A DNA stretch of 64,000 nt, taken from Sphagnum compactum (lineage: Eukaryota; Bryophyta; Sphagnopsida; Sphagnales). The stretch lies in assembly GCA_965153455.1 (NCBI GenBank), contig OZ234501.1, positions 13,020,001 to 13,084,000 on the forward strand, read 5' to 3'. The position numbers and the translations under genes were made by a program. Under the pieces are notes generated by a model. The model searched no databases and was not told the DNA's origin. It worked only from the letters and a program-made list of their open reading frames with translations. This document shows positions 49,716 through 59,540 of this stretch, in pieces; the stretch's first letter is position 1; each line of letters begins with the position of its first letter.

Positions 49716-50490
49716 CTCAATTCGATTCAAACATACGCGTATTATACGTTTTTTTTGTTTTTTTTCAAAAATACGGCCCAAAATACGCAAAATGATAAAG
49801 GTTATGCAAAGAACTGTTACCGGGCCGCAAAAACTGCAGTCTGTTAGACTCTACAGTAGTTAACAACCTAGTTACATTTTCGCCGCCAAAATCGACGATT
49901 CAAAACAGGACTCTGAAAACACAATAGCAATGGTGAGAGAGAACAAGCTGCACAAGAGAGAAGAAGAAAATCGAGCTTCAAGCTGAAACTAAGGCCCAAC
50001 GGCAGAAGGTTACTGAGCGGAGCCATAGCTGGAGCTTTCTCAAGAACTGCAGTGGCACCATTGGAGAGTCGAGACCATTCGCACGCATTTGATGGTTGGC
50101 AGCCATGGCCATTCGCTCCCTGAAATCTTTCACTGGATCATCACCAACGAAGGATGGCCTGGGCTTTTCCGTGGCAACGCCATCAATGTCATTCGCGTCG
50201 CCCCCAGCAAAGCTATCGAGGTTAGTGTTATTGTTACTCTCTCTCCCTCTCTCTCATTACTTCTATTCCCCAGTGAAAAGCTTCAAACAAGTATTCACCC
50301 ACGAGCAAAGCAAGCAAGCAAGCTCAAGATTGCAAACCGCATTTCTTCACGTTTTTCACAAATTTTTTTCTTGGGTGAGCTTCAGATCTGGCAGAGTTTG
50401 TCTTCCTTTGTAGTTTTTCAACTCCTTTGCTGTTGGCATCTTCAGCAGCACAATCAGTTGTTCGAATAGCTGCTGGATCGGGAAAGAGCG

Positions 50491-50853
50491 TGCGATCTGA
50501 GCTCCAGAGGTTGTAGCAATGATGAAGACGAGGGAGGAGGAGGAACCACGAGGAAGAAGCTTCGTCTCTCCAAAGAACAATCAGCTCTCCTAGAAGAAAG
50601 CTTCAAAGATCATAGCACTCTTAACCCGGTATGAACAAGGATGTCCGACTCTCTTCTGCTGCCGCTCTCATGATTCTTGTCCAGAGTTTTTCCTTTAGGT
50701 CATTGTCGGTTCTGTACCGTTTTTTCTGCTGCTTATCTCTGATGATATCTGTGTGGCTGGCTCCCCTCTGCAGAAGCAAAAGAGCGCCTTGGCAAAGCAA
50801 CTAAACTTGCGACCTCGGCAAGTGGAAGTCTGGTTCCAAAACAGAAGAGCAAG
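50491..50853 (+). pseudogene. HD-Zip class II homeobox exons, captured fragment inside the first intron of the BT1-like gene
   Basis: The first piece (about 50,491-50,628) reads [20 protein letters not shown], then [18 protein letters not shown], ending at a donor (CCG|GTATGA). The second (50774-50853) follows CTCTGCAG and reads [20 protein letters not shown], then FQNRRAR, ending at an AG|GTATGT donor. Together they encode the homeodomain, including the recognition-helix core WFQNRRAR, with the intron position kept. The leucine zipper, CPSCE tail and N-terminal part are absent, and a stop lies upstream at 50467. HD-Zip II proteins are plant transcription factors of shade and auxin responses. 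Exon 2 ends in phase 2, so splicing straight to the next BT1 exon (phase 0) would break the frame. Confidence 0.9.
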
Positions 50854-51067
50854 GTATGTACCTATCTGTAATCTTCTGTATTTTTGGAAGTGTATTCCAC
50901 ATTTTTCAGTCTTGTTGAATCTTGTTTTGCCACATAACATGTGTGATCCTGTGTGATCCCACATGCTAGATCACCATAATCAGGCAATGAAGAACTGACT
51001 CCCCTCAATGAAGATTCACTGGGGGTGGCTTCTCATTTCTAGTTGACCTAATTTGGGCAGGCAAAAG

Positions 51068-51245
51068 TTATCTGGATCTGTTTGTTTGTTTTCCTTCTGA
51101 ACAAAAGTTGAGCTTCCTAACCCTAACTAGATATGTTTGTGTTTTTCTTATGAACAAAAGTTGAGTTTCTGATTGGAGATTGTACCTCTGTTTGTTTTCT
51201 TTTCTCTTGAACAAAAGTGGAGCTTCTGATGGGAGATTGTGCCTT
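51068..51245 (+). repeat. Three imperfect ~55-bp tandem repeats in the first intron of the BT1-like gene
   Basis: GAACAAAAGTTGAG or GAACAAAAGTGGAG begins at 51099, 51152 and 51209, each preceded by GTTTGTTTTC-like sequence. Confidence 0.8.
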
Positions 51246-53045
51246 AATATGTTCTTTGCAGCTCTTTGCATATGATTTTGTGAAGGCATACCTGAGTCCA
51301 AAGGACGGGACACCAGGCAAGCTTGCATTTCTGCCAGTATCACCAATTGCAGGCTCCTGTGCGGGCATTTCATCAACTGTGTGTATGTACCCACTTGAGC
51401 TTCTCAAAACTCGCCTCACAATTCAGGTAGGTATTTTCCAATTCATAGTGTTTCCAACTTGCTGGTTTGAAAACTTGCCCAAAGTTTAAATCTCTCAAAA
51501 GAACATCAGGGATTCAGTGATGCCCATGACCTTGTACATGGAATCCCTAGAACACATAAAATATAGCAATGAAATCTCAACAACATTGGTGTGCTGAATT
51601 GTTACCCTCAAACATGGAACCCTTAGATCTGAACAATAGAGGCAAAAGCAGAAAGAGAAAAACATGTTGCTTGAAGAAGTCTTAGAGGGTTCAACAAACA
51701 CAATTTCTCATGGAAAGAAATTGAACTGAAATCTCTTTTGGTTTTGTGATCAATCAGCCTGATGAGTATCGAGGCATTTTGCATGCTCTTTGGAGGATAG
51801 TATCTGAAGAAGGTGTTTTGGAGCTTTATCGAGGCCTTGCTCCAAGTGTCATTGGGGTGACCCCGTATGCTGGTGTCAACTATTTTGTGTATGGTTCATT
51901 GCGTTCTCTTTACAAGAGATGCAGTAAGACAGACAGGGTTGGGAACATACAGACATTGCTGATTGGCTCGCTTGCTGGAGCAATAGCCAGCACGAGCACA
52001 TTTCCTCTAGAAGTGGCGCGCAAGCACATGCAGGTCAGGATCTCTACACTGACCCCATCTTCCACAATTAGACTCTACTACAGCCTCAACAAATCATGTG
52101 TGTCACATCAATTTCATCAAAGATTTTTTATAACCTAAGATCTTAAGCATTTTGGAGTCATCCATATCCACCCTGTGAACATGTATTGCTTCATCAACCT
52201 TAGAACCCTAATCCTTTCCACATGTGTATGTTTGAATGAACCTTGTTTCTAGCGTGATTTGTTTCATGGATGGTCCTTCGATTCAAGGCCTAGCTTGTTT
52301 ATTACAACCAAGCAAAATTCATGGAACAGTTTTGGGGATCAAAGCAAAGCTCTGAAAATGTGATCTGTATGGGTTAGTACCTCAGAATTGAAACTCAAAC
52401 AAGAAGTCATGTCCTTTGAACATCTGTTCCCTAGAGAGAAAACAAGCCAAGGAGTGGATGAGTCTTTTGTAGGACCTTCTGGAAGGTGCAGAGAACAGAG
52501 AACTGCTCAGGTTGGAAAACTAGAAAACAATTTGGGGTTATCACCTTCCACCTAACAGACATTATGCTGAAACTTTAGGGTTTGATTCTTTTGTGCAGGT
52601 AGGGGCATTGAAGGGGAGGGTAGTGTATAAAGGCACATTAGATGCACTTAGGGGAATTGCAAAAGAGCGAGGCTTGAAGGGTTTGTATAGAGGTTTAGGC
52701 CCCAGTTGCTTTAAGCTCATGCCAGGAGTAGGTCTCTCCTTCATGTGCTATGAAGCACTAAAGCATACCCTCTTGGAAGAAGAGCTAGTTTGATTCTTCC
52801 TGCTCTCTGTCACTCTTTGTCTCTGTCTCTCTCTCCTTCCCCTCCTGACAAGACATTCTCTTTGGCACTAATCAGAGTCTCTTAAGAAAGATTGGCCATC
52901 TTTTGATTGGCCATGACTCGGATGGCTCAGCCATGACACTGACAGCATTCGGAATCAGACTGTTGCAACTTGCAAGTCTGGATCTGATACTAAGTAATAA
53001 CTTCAACTTTCTTTCATGCTACAATCGAGCAGGGCGACCTTTGGA

Positions 53046-54956
53046 ATGGGGAAGGAGAAAGGACTCGAGTGGACCGAGGTCACCATCCTCCAGGAACCTG
53101 AGAAAGCGGGGGGGAACTTTCAAGTCGAGTGTGGGCACTGTCAGCTCGTGTTTTGGGGGGGTGCCACAAGAATCCGGGGCCACTTCTTGGGTCAGGTGGC
53201 TTGTGGAGTCAAGAAGTGCACCAAATGCCCCCAAGCCCTCAAAAAACAGCTTCAGGATATTGATCAGGCGAAAAGAGAATAGGAAACGCAAAAACGGAAG
53301 GTGCAAGATCTGGATGAGGCTGCAGCTGCTCTCCCGCAAGGCCCCACCAAAAAGCAGAGCACTTTCAAAGTTGCTTTTGGAAAGCAAGATAAGTCTAAAG
53401 TAGATGCTCTGTGGGGTCGTGCCTTTTATGGCAATGGTCTTTATTTCTGCCTGATCAATGACCCTCATTTCAAGGCAGCCGTTGAAGCTATCGCTGATTT
53501 TGGCGAGAACTACAAGTTGCCAAGTCTTGTATCTCTTCGTACCACCCTGCTAGACAAGGAAAAGGTATCAGTGGCAGCAGAACACAAATCATTTATGGCG
53601 TCAGCGCGGAGCAGCAAGGCAACCATAACCAGCGATGGGTGGTTAGACACTCGGAATAGGCCTCTTCTCAATCTTTTGATGGTCACACCCAAGGGCGAGA
53701 AGTTTCTTGAGAGTGTAGACACAAGTGGGGATACCAAGGATGCAGACTTCATTGCGCAGGTTATTGGCAAGGCAATCGAGGATGTGGGGGCAGAGATTGT
53801 GGTCCAGGTGTGCATGGACAGTGCAGTAGTTTGCAAGGCTGCAGGTCGCAAGCTAGAAGTCCACTTTCCCCATATCACATTTACTCCTTGCACCCCGCAC
53901 TGCCTAGATCTGTTGCTCGAGGACATTGGCAAGCTGGATTGGGTCTCCTCCGTCATAGCCAAGGCAAGAACAGCGCTGAAGTTCATCACAAACCATCATA
54001 AGAGTCTAGCTCTCTTTAGGAGCCTGTCCAAGCTAGAGCTCTTGAAACCAGGGGAGACCAGATTTGCCACCAACTTCATCATGCTACAGCGCATGCATGA
54101 GGTGAAGGCATCACTGCAGCAGCTTGTGGTCAGCGACGCTTGGGGGGAGTGGAACCAGAAGTCGTCGCATGAGATGGAGGGAGAGGAGGTGCACGACATC
54201 CTGACTTCCGTTGCGTTCTGGAAGGGTGTGAAAGAGTTGTTGGCTGTTTCAGAATCGATAGTCTGCCTTTTGCGCCAGTGTGACAAGGGTGTTCCAGTTG
54301 TGGGAAAGTTTTACTATGCCATGTTCTTGATTGGCGAGGAGCTGGGGGCGCTCAAGGAGGGAACCAGCGAGCAGCATCCGAGGGTGAAGCTTTCTGCTGT
54401 CAAGTATGAGCAGATCAACTGGCTTTGGCGCAAGCGCTGGGAATACTTACATTCAGATATGCACTCGGCTGGGTTTGTTCTGGAGCCGGAGTTCCAGTTA
54501 GCAGAATATGGACAGGACCAGAATGCGGAAGTGATGCAAGGGTTTTTGAACATCCTAGAGAAGCTCGTCCCAAATGTAGACGATCAAGCAAAAGTCCTCC
54601 AGCAATTGGCACAGTTTAGAAACCAGGAAGGTTTGTTTGGCAGACCCGGCATTCAAGCGGCCATGAGAGCGATGCCCGGGTGGAAATTTTGGCAGCAGTG
54701 GGGTCAGCAAGTTCCAGAGCTTCAGATAGTAGGCGTGACGGTCCTGAGCCAATGTTCTGCAGCCTCAGCGTGCGAACGCAACTGGAGCACTTAGGATTTC
54801 ATCCATTCGAAAAAGCGAAATAGGTTGACCCCGCAAAGAGCTCAGGATCTAGTGCATGTCTTCTCAGACCTGCGCCTAGCACATAAAGTGAACAGCATTG
54901 AGTTTGAGGAAAAGATGGTTAGTTGGATGGAAGAAGAAGAGCCAAACGACGATTAG
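53046..54956 (+). pseudogene. hAT transposase (BED finger, DUF659, hAT dimerisation), with two in-frame TAG codons
   Basis: One frame of 637 codons runs from ATG 53046 to TAG 54956, interrupted by TAG at 53280-53282 and 54792-54794. N-terminal part: a BED-type zinc finger (VECGHCQLVFWGG, RIRGHF, GVKKC). Middle: DUF659 with SDGW, CMDSAVVCKAAGRKLE (usually TDNA...) and CTPHCLDLLLEDI. C-terminal: ASACERNWST, then past the stop DFIHSKKRNRLTPQRAQDLV, the hAT C-terminal dimerisation block. Acidic catalytic residues of the family (Asp of SDGW, Asp of MDSA, Glu of CERNW) appear kept. The reading frame starts 250 bp after the BT1-like stop, on the same strand. It would bind the element ends and excise the element, but the two stops make it inactive unless read through. 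Confidence 0.9.
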
Positions 54957-55070
54957 AGCGGGAACAGCGTTTTGCTCATCGTATTCACGTATTTCATGTA
55001 TTCACATTTTCAAATTTTAAAATATTTGAAAATACTTGTTTTTGAGCACCTTTGAAAAATACGCGTATTT

Positions 55071-55087
55071 CGTATGTCACTACTATG
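55071..55087 (-). repeat. hAT right terminal inverted repeat
   Basis: A perfect 17-bp inverted match to 49699-49715. The target copy CTAACTAG follows it. Confidence 0.95.
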
Positions 55088-56189
55088 CTAACTAGGAACT
55101 TGGGAGCGTGTCAATTCCCTTCATTTTTGACATATGCAAAAACGCAAACTTTAAGCCCATGTTTTCCAACACATTATTTACTTATAAAACCATGGCACTT
55201 CTAGACGTGTCTATAATCTCAAAAAATCTCACAATTATATAACAAGGCTCCCACTTGTCATTCAAGAAATGCATGATAAAAACAAAAGTATCAACACCTC
55301 CCCTTGACATCCATTGATCATAAGATATAGTGCAAGTATAACATGATTCAAAAGTTTGAGATACAAACCTTTCCTTCATTCTTCTGACAATCCTACGCAA
55401 AATATCATGTTTGAACTTTTGCATTGATGGAAAATTCAATGAATGATTTTGCTTTGGAATCAACCTCCTTAAAAATGGTGTTCAACAAATGATAAAGGTG
55501 CAAACTCCTTGGCAATAAACAAGGCAAGGTCATTGTCAAGTTGCCTTTGATGAGGATCATCTTTGTATAAGGAACACTAATGTACCAAAGAAAGCAAAAA
55601 TAGTGCCAAGGGTTGGGACATACTTCTTTGTAACCCACTTTTCATTTTCAAACCCAGTTTTATCTTGTGCAATTTTTTCTCGTTCATTCCACTTAGTCTA
55701 AAGTTGGCAATGACTAATCTTTAAGTGTTTATGGAGGGAGCAAATCCCATTAGTTTATTAATATGTTATCATGCCCTTTTTTTTATTTGTAAGTGAAACA
55801 ATTAGATAACATAAAACACATTTTAGTAATTATTGTGAGGTTGAATTTGAACTTGATTCACCTTGGGTGCAAAAAAAGGCTATGGTGTAAAAAAACCAAA
55901 GTTGTGTCTAAGTTATTTTGGACCACAAGTTTTTGAACTTTGTCTTCCAAAAGTCTAGTTGTTTTGTCAACAAAACCCATTGATTGCTTGGATGTATTGA
56001 CATAAAGTTTTTAGTAGGTGTTGATGTTGATGGGTGAGTTCTAGAAACAAAAACAAACCCATAACATTTTATTTCCAATGAAGGGTTAGTGGGAAACATC
56101 ACCTATTGGAAACTTTCTTAAACATTCCAAAAAACCTAAACCTTAAAAAAACATGAGCAAAAACACAAAGGTTAACAAGAAAATAGAAT

Positions 56190-56480
56190 ACCAACATCAC
56201 AAGACAAAGACCAACATCAAGAACACCGTCATGACAATGACCACCATCATAAGAGGAAGAACAGAACAAAAACACTATCACGACCACAACCACCATCGCA
56301 AGAGTAGGAACAATAACATGAACCAACCATCATAACCACGACCGCCATCACAAGATAGGAGAAACAATTATAACACCAACACAACCATGACCACCATTGT
56401 AACAGGAAAACAACGACAAGAACACCATCACAACCACAACCACCATTGCAACACCAAGATCAACAGTAAGAACATTATAG
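56190..56480. repeat. ~49-bp tandem repeat, five units (ACCACCATC-rich)
   Basis: ACCACCATC or a one-base variant lies at 56240, 56289, 56341, 56390 and 56439 (spacings 49, 52, 49 and 49). Units share CACAACCACCATCGCAAGA and AGGAACAA-AACAC. Histidine/asparagine-rich frames through it are by-products. Confidence 0.8.
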
Positions 56481-57000
56481 CAATGACCACTTTGGATTGT
56501 ACCCCTGAATATAATTTTAGTAAAATTTTGTTTTTTAACACCTATGACCAAACACTTGACTTGTTAGCTTGGGCAGTAGATTTTTGTTGAAATGCAAGGA
56601 GCCACTCCCATCACCAAACATATTTTTAATTTATGAAATGCAAATAGCACTCAAGTGTTCTAAATTTATCCCATAGCCAAACACAAAACAATTTGCCCGG
56701 GTGTGAATTATAAGAAAAATCAAACACAAAGTAATAATGTGCAAGATGCACATTGGCCAGTGTAGTGAAGGCACATTGACCAACCTAGGTCAGAACTTTT
56801 CCCTCAAATGATCACCAGCCTATGTTCGGTGATGAACATAGCTACCCTAGAAGATTTTTTACAAGACCCACAATTTCTATTAAAGATGCCAAACTCAAGT
56901 GGGTAGCTACTCAAGTTAACAACTGAATGCTTGCAATCTAAATCCTGATTATGTCAGTCAAGCAGATGCTAAGTTCTAACAAAGTTCAGTTGATGATGGT

Positions 57001-57024
57001 CTTCTTCTTCTTCTTCTTCTTCTT
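57001..57024. repeat. (CTT)8 microsatellite
   Basis: Eight perfect CTT triplets about 57 bp left of the Ty3 LTR. Confidence 0.95.
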
Positions 57025-57080
57025 AGCTGACAATTAGTTAAGACCCCATTTTTTTCCCAAGCCATAATTATAGTATATAC

Positions 57081-57912
57081 TGTAACCAGACAAGGCGTGT
57101 CCGCACAAATTCGTCCTGTAACTGTGCATTTTGTGTGAATTCCTAGGTCACTGATCAAGAGCTGATCCAACCGCCTCATTAATGAAGGCGGCGGATCTTA
57201 TCTTCTTTAGAGGAGGGGTTTGCTCTAATTATGCATGGGATGCATGGGGAAGTAGCTAGCTGGCTGTTTGGGATGCGATGGCAGGGAGATGACGGTGGGA
57301 TTGATGGAGTGGAGGCGGCGTTGCATTGATGAGGGATGGAGAAGAATGTGGCGGCAAGGAAATCTGAAACGAGACAGGCTTGTAGAGGACGCCAGTGCAG
57401 AAAAGAGAACAAGTAGGAGGAAAAAAGGAGAGTTTTTTGGGGTCGGGGAGGAGAGAATAGAGCTGTCGGAGGTCTTGGTAGTGTAGGAGGAACATGGATT
57501 TTCAGTTCTGTGTCTTCTTTTTGGTCGTTGAGAACTTGGCAGATCATTGAGTTAGTCCGCTGCGCCAGTGTCTAGCCAAGTGGGAACTATTCGATTCCTG
57601 GTGATCATAAGAATAGAGGAAACTTGTGCTGTCGGAGGTCGGTAGAATCATGAGCTATGAACTTCTGATCTGTGGAATGCAGTTTTGCCGATTCATGTGT
57701 GTAGTGTTTATGTTTGTGGAAGTCCAGTAGAGAAACCTTGCATCGATGTTGTGAGCTCTCACTTTTAGAGTTAGGCAAAGCCAGTAGACATTGGATTCAG
57801 ATGTAGATCGAAGTGTTGGTCAGGTCGTGTATTTCGCCAAGTGATCAGCCAGTCTCAGTAATCGATTGCTCAGACCTCTGTGGAGGGGTCTGGGTGTTGT
57901 TTTGGTCTCACA
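57081..57912 (+). repeat. 5' LTR of the Ty3 element
   Basis: It begins TGTAACCAGACAAGGCG. The right border is placed at the ACA before the primer-binding site (about 832 bp) and is uncertain by a few bases. The first 400 bp match 63601-64000 with about ten differences. Confidence 0.85.
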
Positions 57913-57921
57913 CTCTCTTTT

Positions 57922-57934
57922 TGGTATCAGAGTA
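57922..57934 (+). other. Primer-binding site, tRNA-iMet type
   Basis: TGGTATCAGAGTA matches the 3' end complement of plant initiator tRNA-Met (TGGTATCAGAGC) except near its inner end. Confidence 0.9.
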
Positions 57935-57998
57935 GGTTGGGATCTTGTGGCTTCGGTAGAACCTGTGAGGGTCCAGGTGTAATGGTAGTCGAGGAAAC

Positions 57999-58632
57999 AT
58001 GTCCTCGAGTAGTTCAGATGATGTAGGGGAGGAAGAACCAACACAAGGAATCCGTGAGCAACAAATCATCAATAGGTTTGATTTTTACACTACTCAGGGT
58101 GTGTTGCCACCAAGAGGAGCCGTGGTTGTGCGTTTTCTGGGTTTTGGTGTGATAACCATTGTAGGAATAGATCCTGATGAGGCCCGAGTAGGGGACATAG
58201 CAATTGAAATCGCTCACAGTGGCTTTTTCACACGCGCTGAGGTTTGGGTAAAGGTGAGCAATGGAGCAAGGGGGTGGGTGTCAATCTCGCGATTCCAGGC
58301 ACCATACTACTACACCACGTACCTTGCGTAGAGTTACGCCCTAATTTGCTGAGAGACAGAGGAATGTACCTAGGCTGGGAGACATTTGGATTCCCAAATT
58401 GACTCCTTCAGCGAACCATTTTCCCAGATTTTTTATCCCTGGTGTAGAAGACTTGTTCCAGACTCGAGATCGGATTGTCAGGATTGAACATGGTGGCGCG
58501 AGGTCGCGTATGGTAAGTTGGAGGATCTGGCGCGATGCAGGAGAGAGGTGGCAATTCCAACAGGAATCCACAGATGAGCAAAGATTTTCCATCTTTCCAT
58601 CAAATTTTGAACCCTTGACTCCAGTACAATAG
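57999..58632 (+). pseudogene. Leader ORF between primer site and gag, product unknown
   Basis: The first frame (57999-58331) encodes 110 residues: MSSSSSDDVGEEEPTQGIRE, then a compact beta-rich-looking stretch (GAVVVRFLGFGVITIVGI, EARVGDIAIEIAHSGFF). A second frame (about 58,370-58,632) gives FIPGVEDLFQTRDRIVRIE. A frame change lies between them, so they may have been one protein. I do not recognise the family. It is separate from gag, which begins at 58732. It may be an N-terminal gag extension or an added ORF. Confidence 0.5.
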
Positions 58633-58731
58633 AATCTAGTGTAAGACTATTCGATACTGTAGTTATGGAACTGTGACATAAGGTCGCAGAAAAAAGGTTG
58701 CAATTTTGGTTTTGGAGCTCAACGTTGCAGG

Positions 58732-59540
58732 ATGACCAGTCCCCAGGGAATGGACGATTTGTTCTGGGGATGGGATTATGAAGATGTCAGTGATTGGGCG
58801 GAGCGATTGACCATGGCCGCCGAGGTCCGTGACCTCACTCCTGACAAATTGTTCAAAATCGCCAAGTTAAATCTGCGTGGTCGTGCGAAGGAGTGGTTTC
58901 GGAGGCTGCAGACAGCGCCAGCTGATTGGGACGAGCTGAGGACGCTGATGCTGCAGAAGTACGGGAATGTAGACACTGATGACATCTGAATGAAGCTGGA
59001 TGCCATCAAACAAGAACCCAAAGAAAGGGTTCAGAAATATTTTGAGCGACTAGACAAGTTGTTTCGTAAGGGCAAGATACCAGACGTCGAACAGAGGAGG
59101 AGATTCCTGGCTAGACTGAGGCCAGAGATCCGGAAGTTATGCGTTGTAAGGGTGTTTGCAGACATCGAAGAGTTGGTGGGTGCTGCAATTGAGGTGGAAA
59201 GAGTGTTGGGCGAGCTTGGTGAGACGCCCATTGAGCCTCTGAAGGAGGAGCAGGAAGAAGGACCGAAGAAACTATGATGGAGAAGCAGGTTGCTGCTTTG
59301 AATAGCACCTTGATTAATTTCTTTAAAGGGAATGCGCCAGATCCAGCATCAGCATCCTCTTCCAATGTGTTCGGAGGGTGCCAGATCTGTGGAGGAGGGG
59401 ATCACAAGGCCACTGCGTGTCCGAGGCTCAATGAAGCACAGCCAAAATGTGCCAAGTGCAATATGCCGCATAGGACAGAAAATTGTGGAATCAAGTGTAC
59501 CTTTTGTGCAGGTTTGGGACACTCGGAGGATCGATGCTAG
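58732..59540 (+). pseudogene. Ty3 gag (capsid and nucleocapsid), broken
   Basis: It starts MTSPQGMDDLFWGWDYEDVS and contains a retrotransposon gag capsid domain (LNLRGRAKEWFRRLQTAP). A TGA at 58987-58989 interrupts the frame just before MKLDAIKQEPKERVQKYFER. A frame change occurs near 59,270 (PKKL versus MMEKQVAALN). The nucleocapsid part has three zinc knuckles at about 59,379-59,537: CQICGGGDHKATAC, CAKCNMPHRTENC (one residue short) and CTFCAGLGHSEDRC. A TAG at 59538-59540 follows the last Cys, in frame with the protease-polymerase region; gag and pol were probably one polyprotein. Confidence 0.85.

Larger units (their letters stand above)
49977..52793 (+). pseudogene. BT1: BT1-like adenine nucleotide carrier (mitochondrial carrier family), captured copy with frameshift
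   Basis: Exons: 49977-50220, 51262-51426, 51758-52033 and 52599-52793, all phase 0 with GT/AG borders. Family members move adenine nucleotides or ADP-glucose across plastid or mitochondrial membranes. The three repeats of the carrier fold are present: RRLLSGAIAGAFSRTAVAPLE, split from TIRTHLMVG; then PLELLKTRLTIQ; then PLEVARKHMQVGAL. GLFRGNAINVIRVAPSKAIE and SFMCYEALKHTLLEEE are typical of BT1. The copy is 5'-incomplete: FKLKL is open upstream only to a stop, and no transit exon or in-frame ATG is seen. A 7-nt insertion (AGTCGAG, 50067-50073) falls inside the first PLETIR signature and shifts the frame to an early stop. An ATG at 50092 would give a shortened protein lacking the first helix. 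Retained introns show DNA-level capture, not retroposition. Confidence 0.9.
49699..55087 (+). mobile_element. hAT transposon carrying captured plant gene sequence (5,389 bp)
   Basis: The terminal inverted repeats CATAGTAGTGACATACG (49699-49715) and CGTATGTCACTACTATG (55071-55087) match perfectly over 17 bp. They are flanked by the 8-bp target duplication CTAACTAG at 49691-49698 and 55088-55095, the hallmark of hAT elements. Subterminal DNA is rich in TACGCGTA-type motifs at both ends (49733-49748 and 55060-55068). Cargo in order: a BT1-like carrier gene with introns, HD-Zip II exons inside its first intron, and a BED/DUF659/hAT transposase gene with two in-frame stops. Confidence 0.92.
48901..55113. 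mobile_element. Solo LTR, copy 2, split by the hAT element
   Basis: The LTR is 48901-49698 plus 55096-55113 (816 bp when the insertion is ignored). It starts TGTCGC and ends GTGTCA like copy 1, and the two copies align along their whole length by eye. Its 5-bp flanks are ATTCT (48896-48900) and ATTCC (55114-55118), one mismatch. The GTCAAA...TTTGAC hairpin is conserved. The sequence to the right of the hAT (GGAACTTGGGAGCGTGTCA) continues the LTR exactly where copy 1 reads GGACCAAGGAACGCGTCA. Confidence 0.85.
55119..57080. other. Intergenic DNA between the split solo LTR and the Ty3 element
   Basis: No supported gene. Short frames are low-complexity. It contains a 49-bp tandem repeat and a (CTT) tract, listed separately. 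Confidence 0.5.

Noticed and set aside
47301-55113. Reading the two LTR copies as the 5' and 3' LTR of one element
   Set aside because: Copy 1 has its own perfect target duplication, and the spacer has no primer site, purine tract or coding sequence.
56153-56590. His/Asn-rich short frames
   Set aside because: They are produced by the 49-bp DNA repeat; unit length is not a multiple of three and the frames are short.
57573-57600. TAGCCAAGTGGG and ATTCGATTCCTG resembling tRNA A and B boxes inside the Ty3 LTR
   Set aside because: The boxes are far too close together and no cloverleaf can be drawn.
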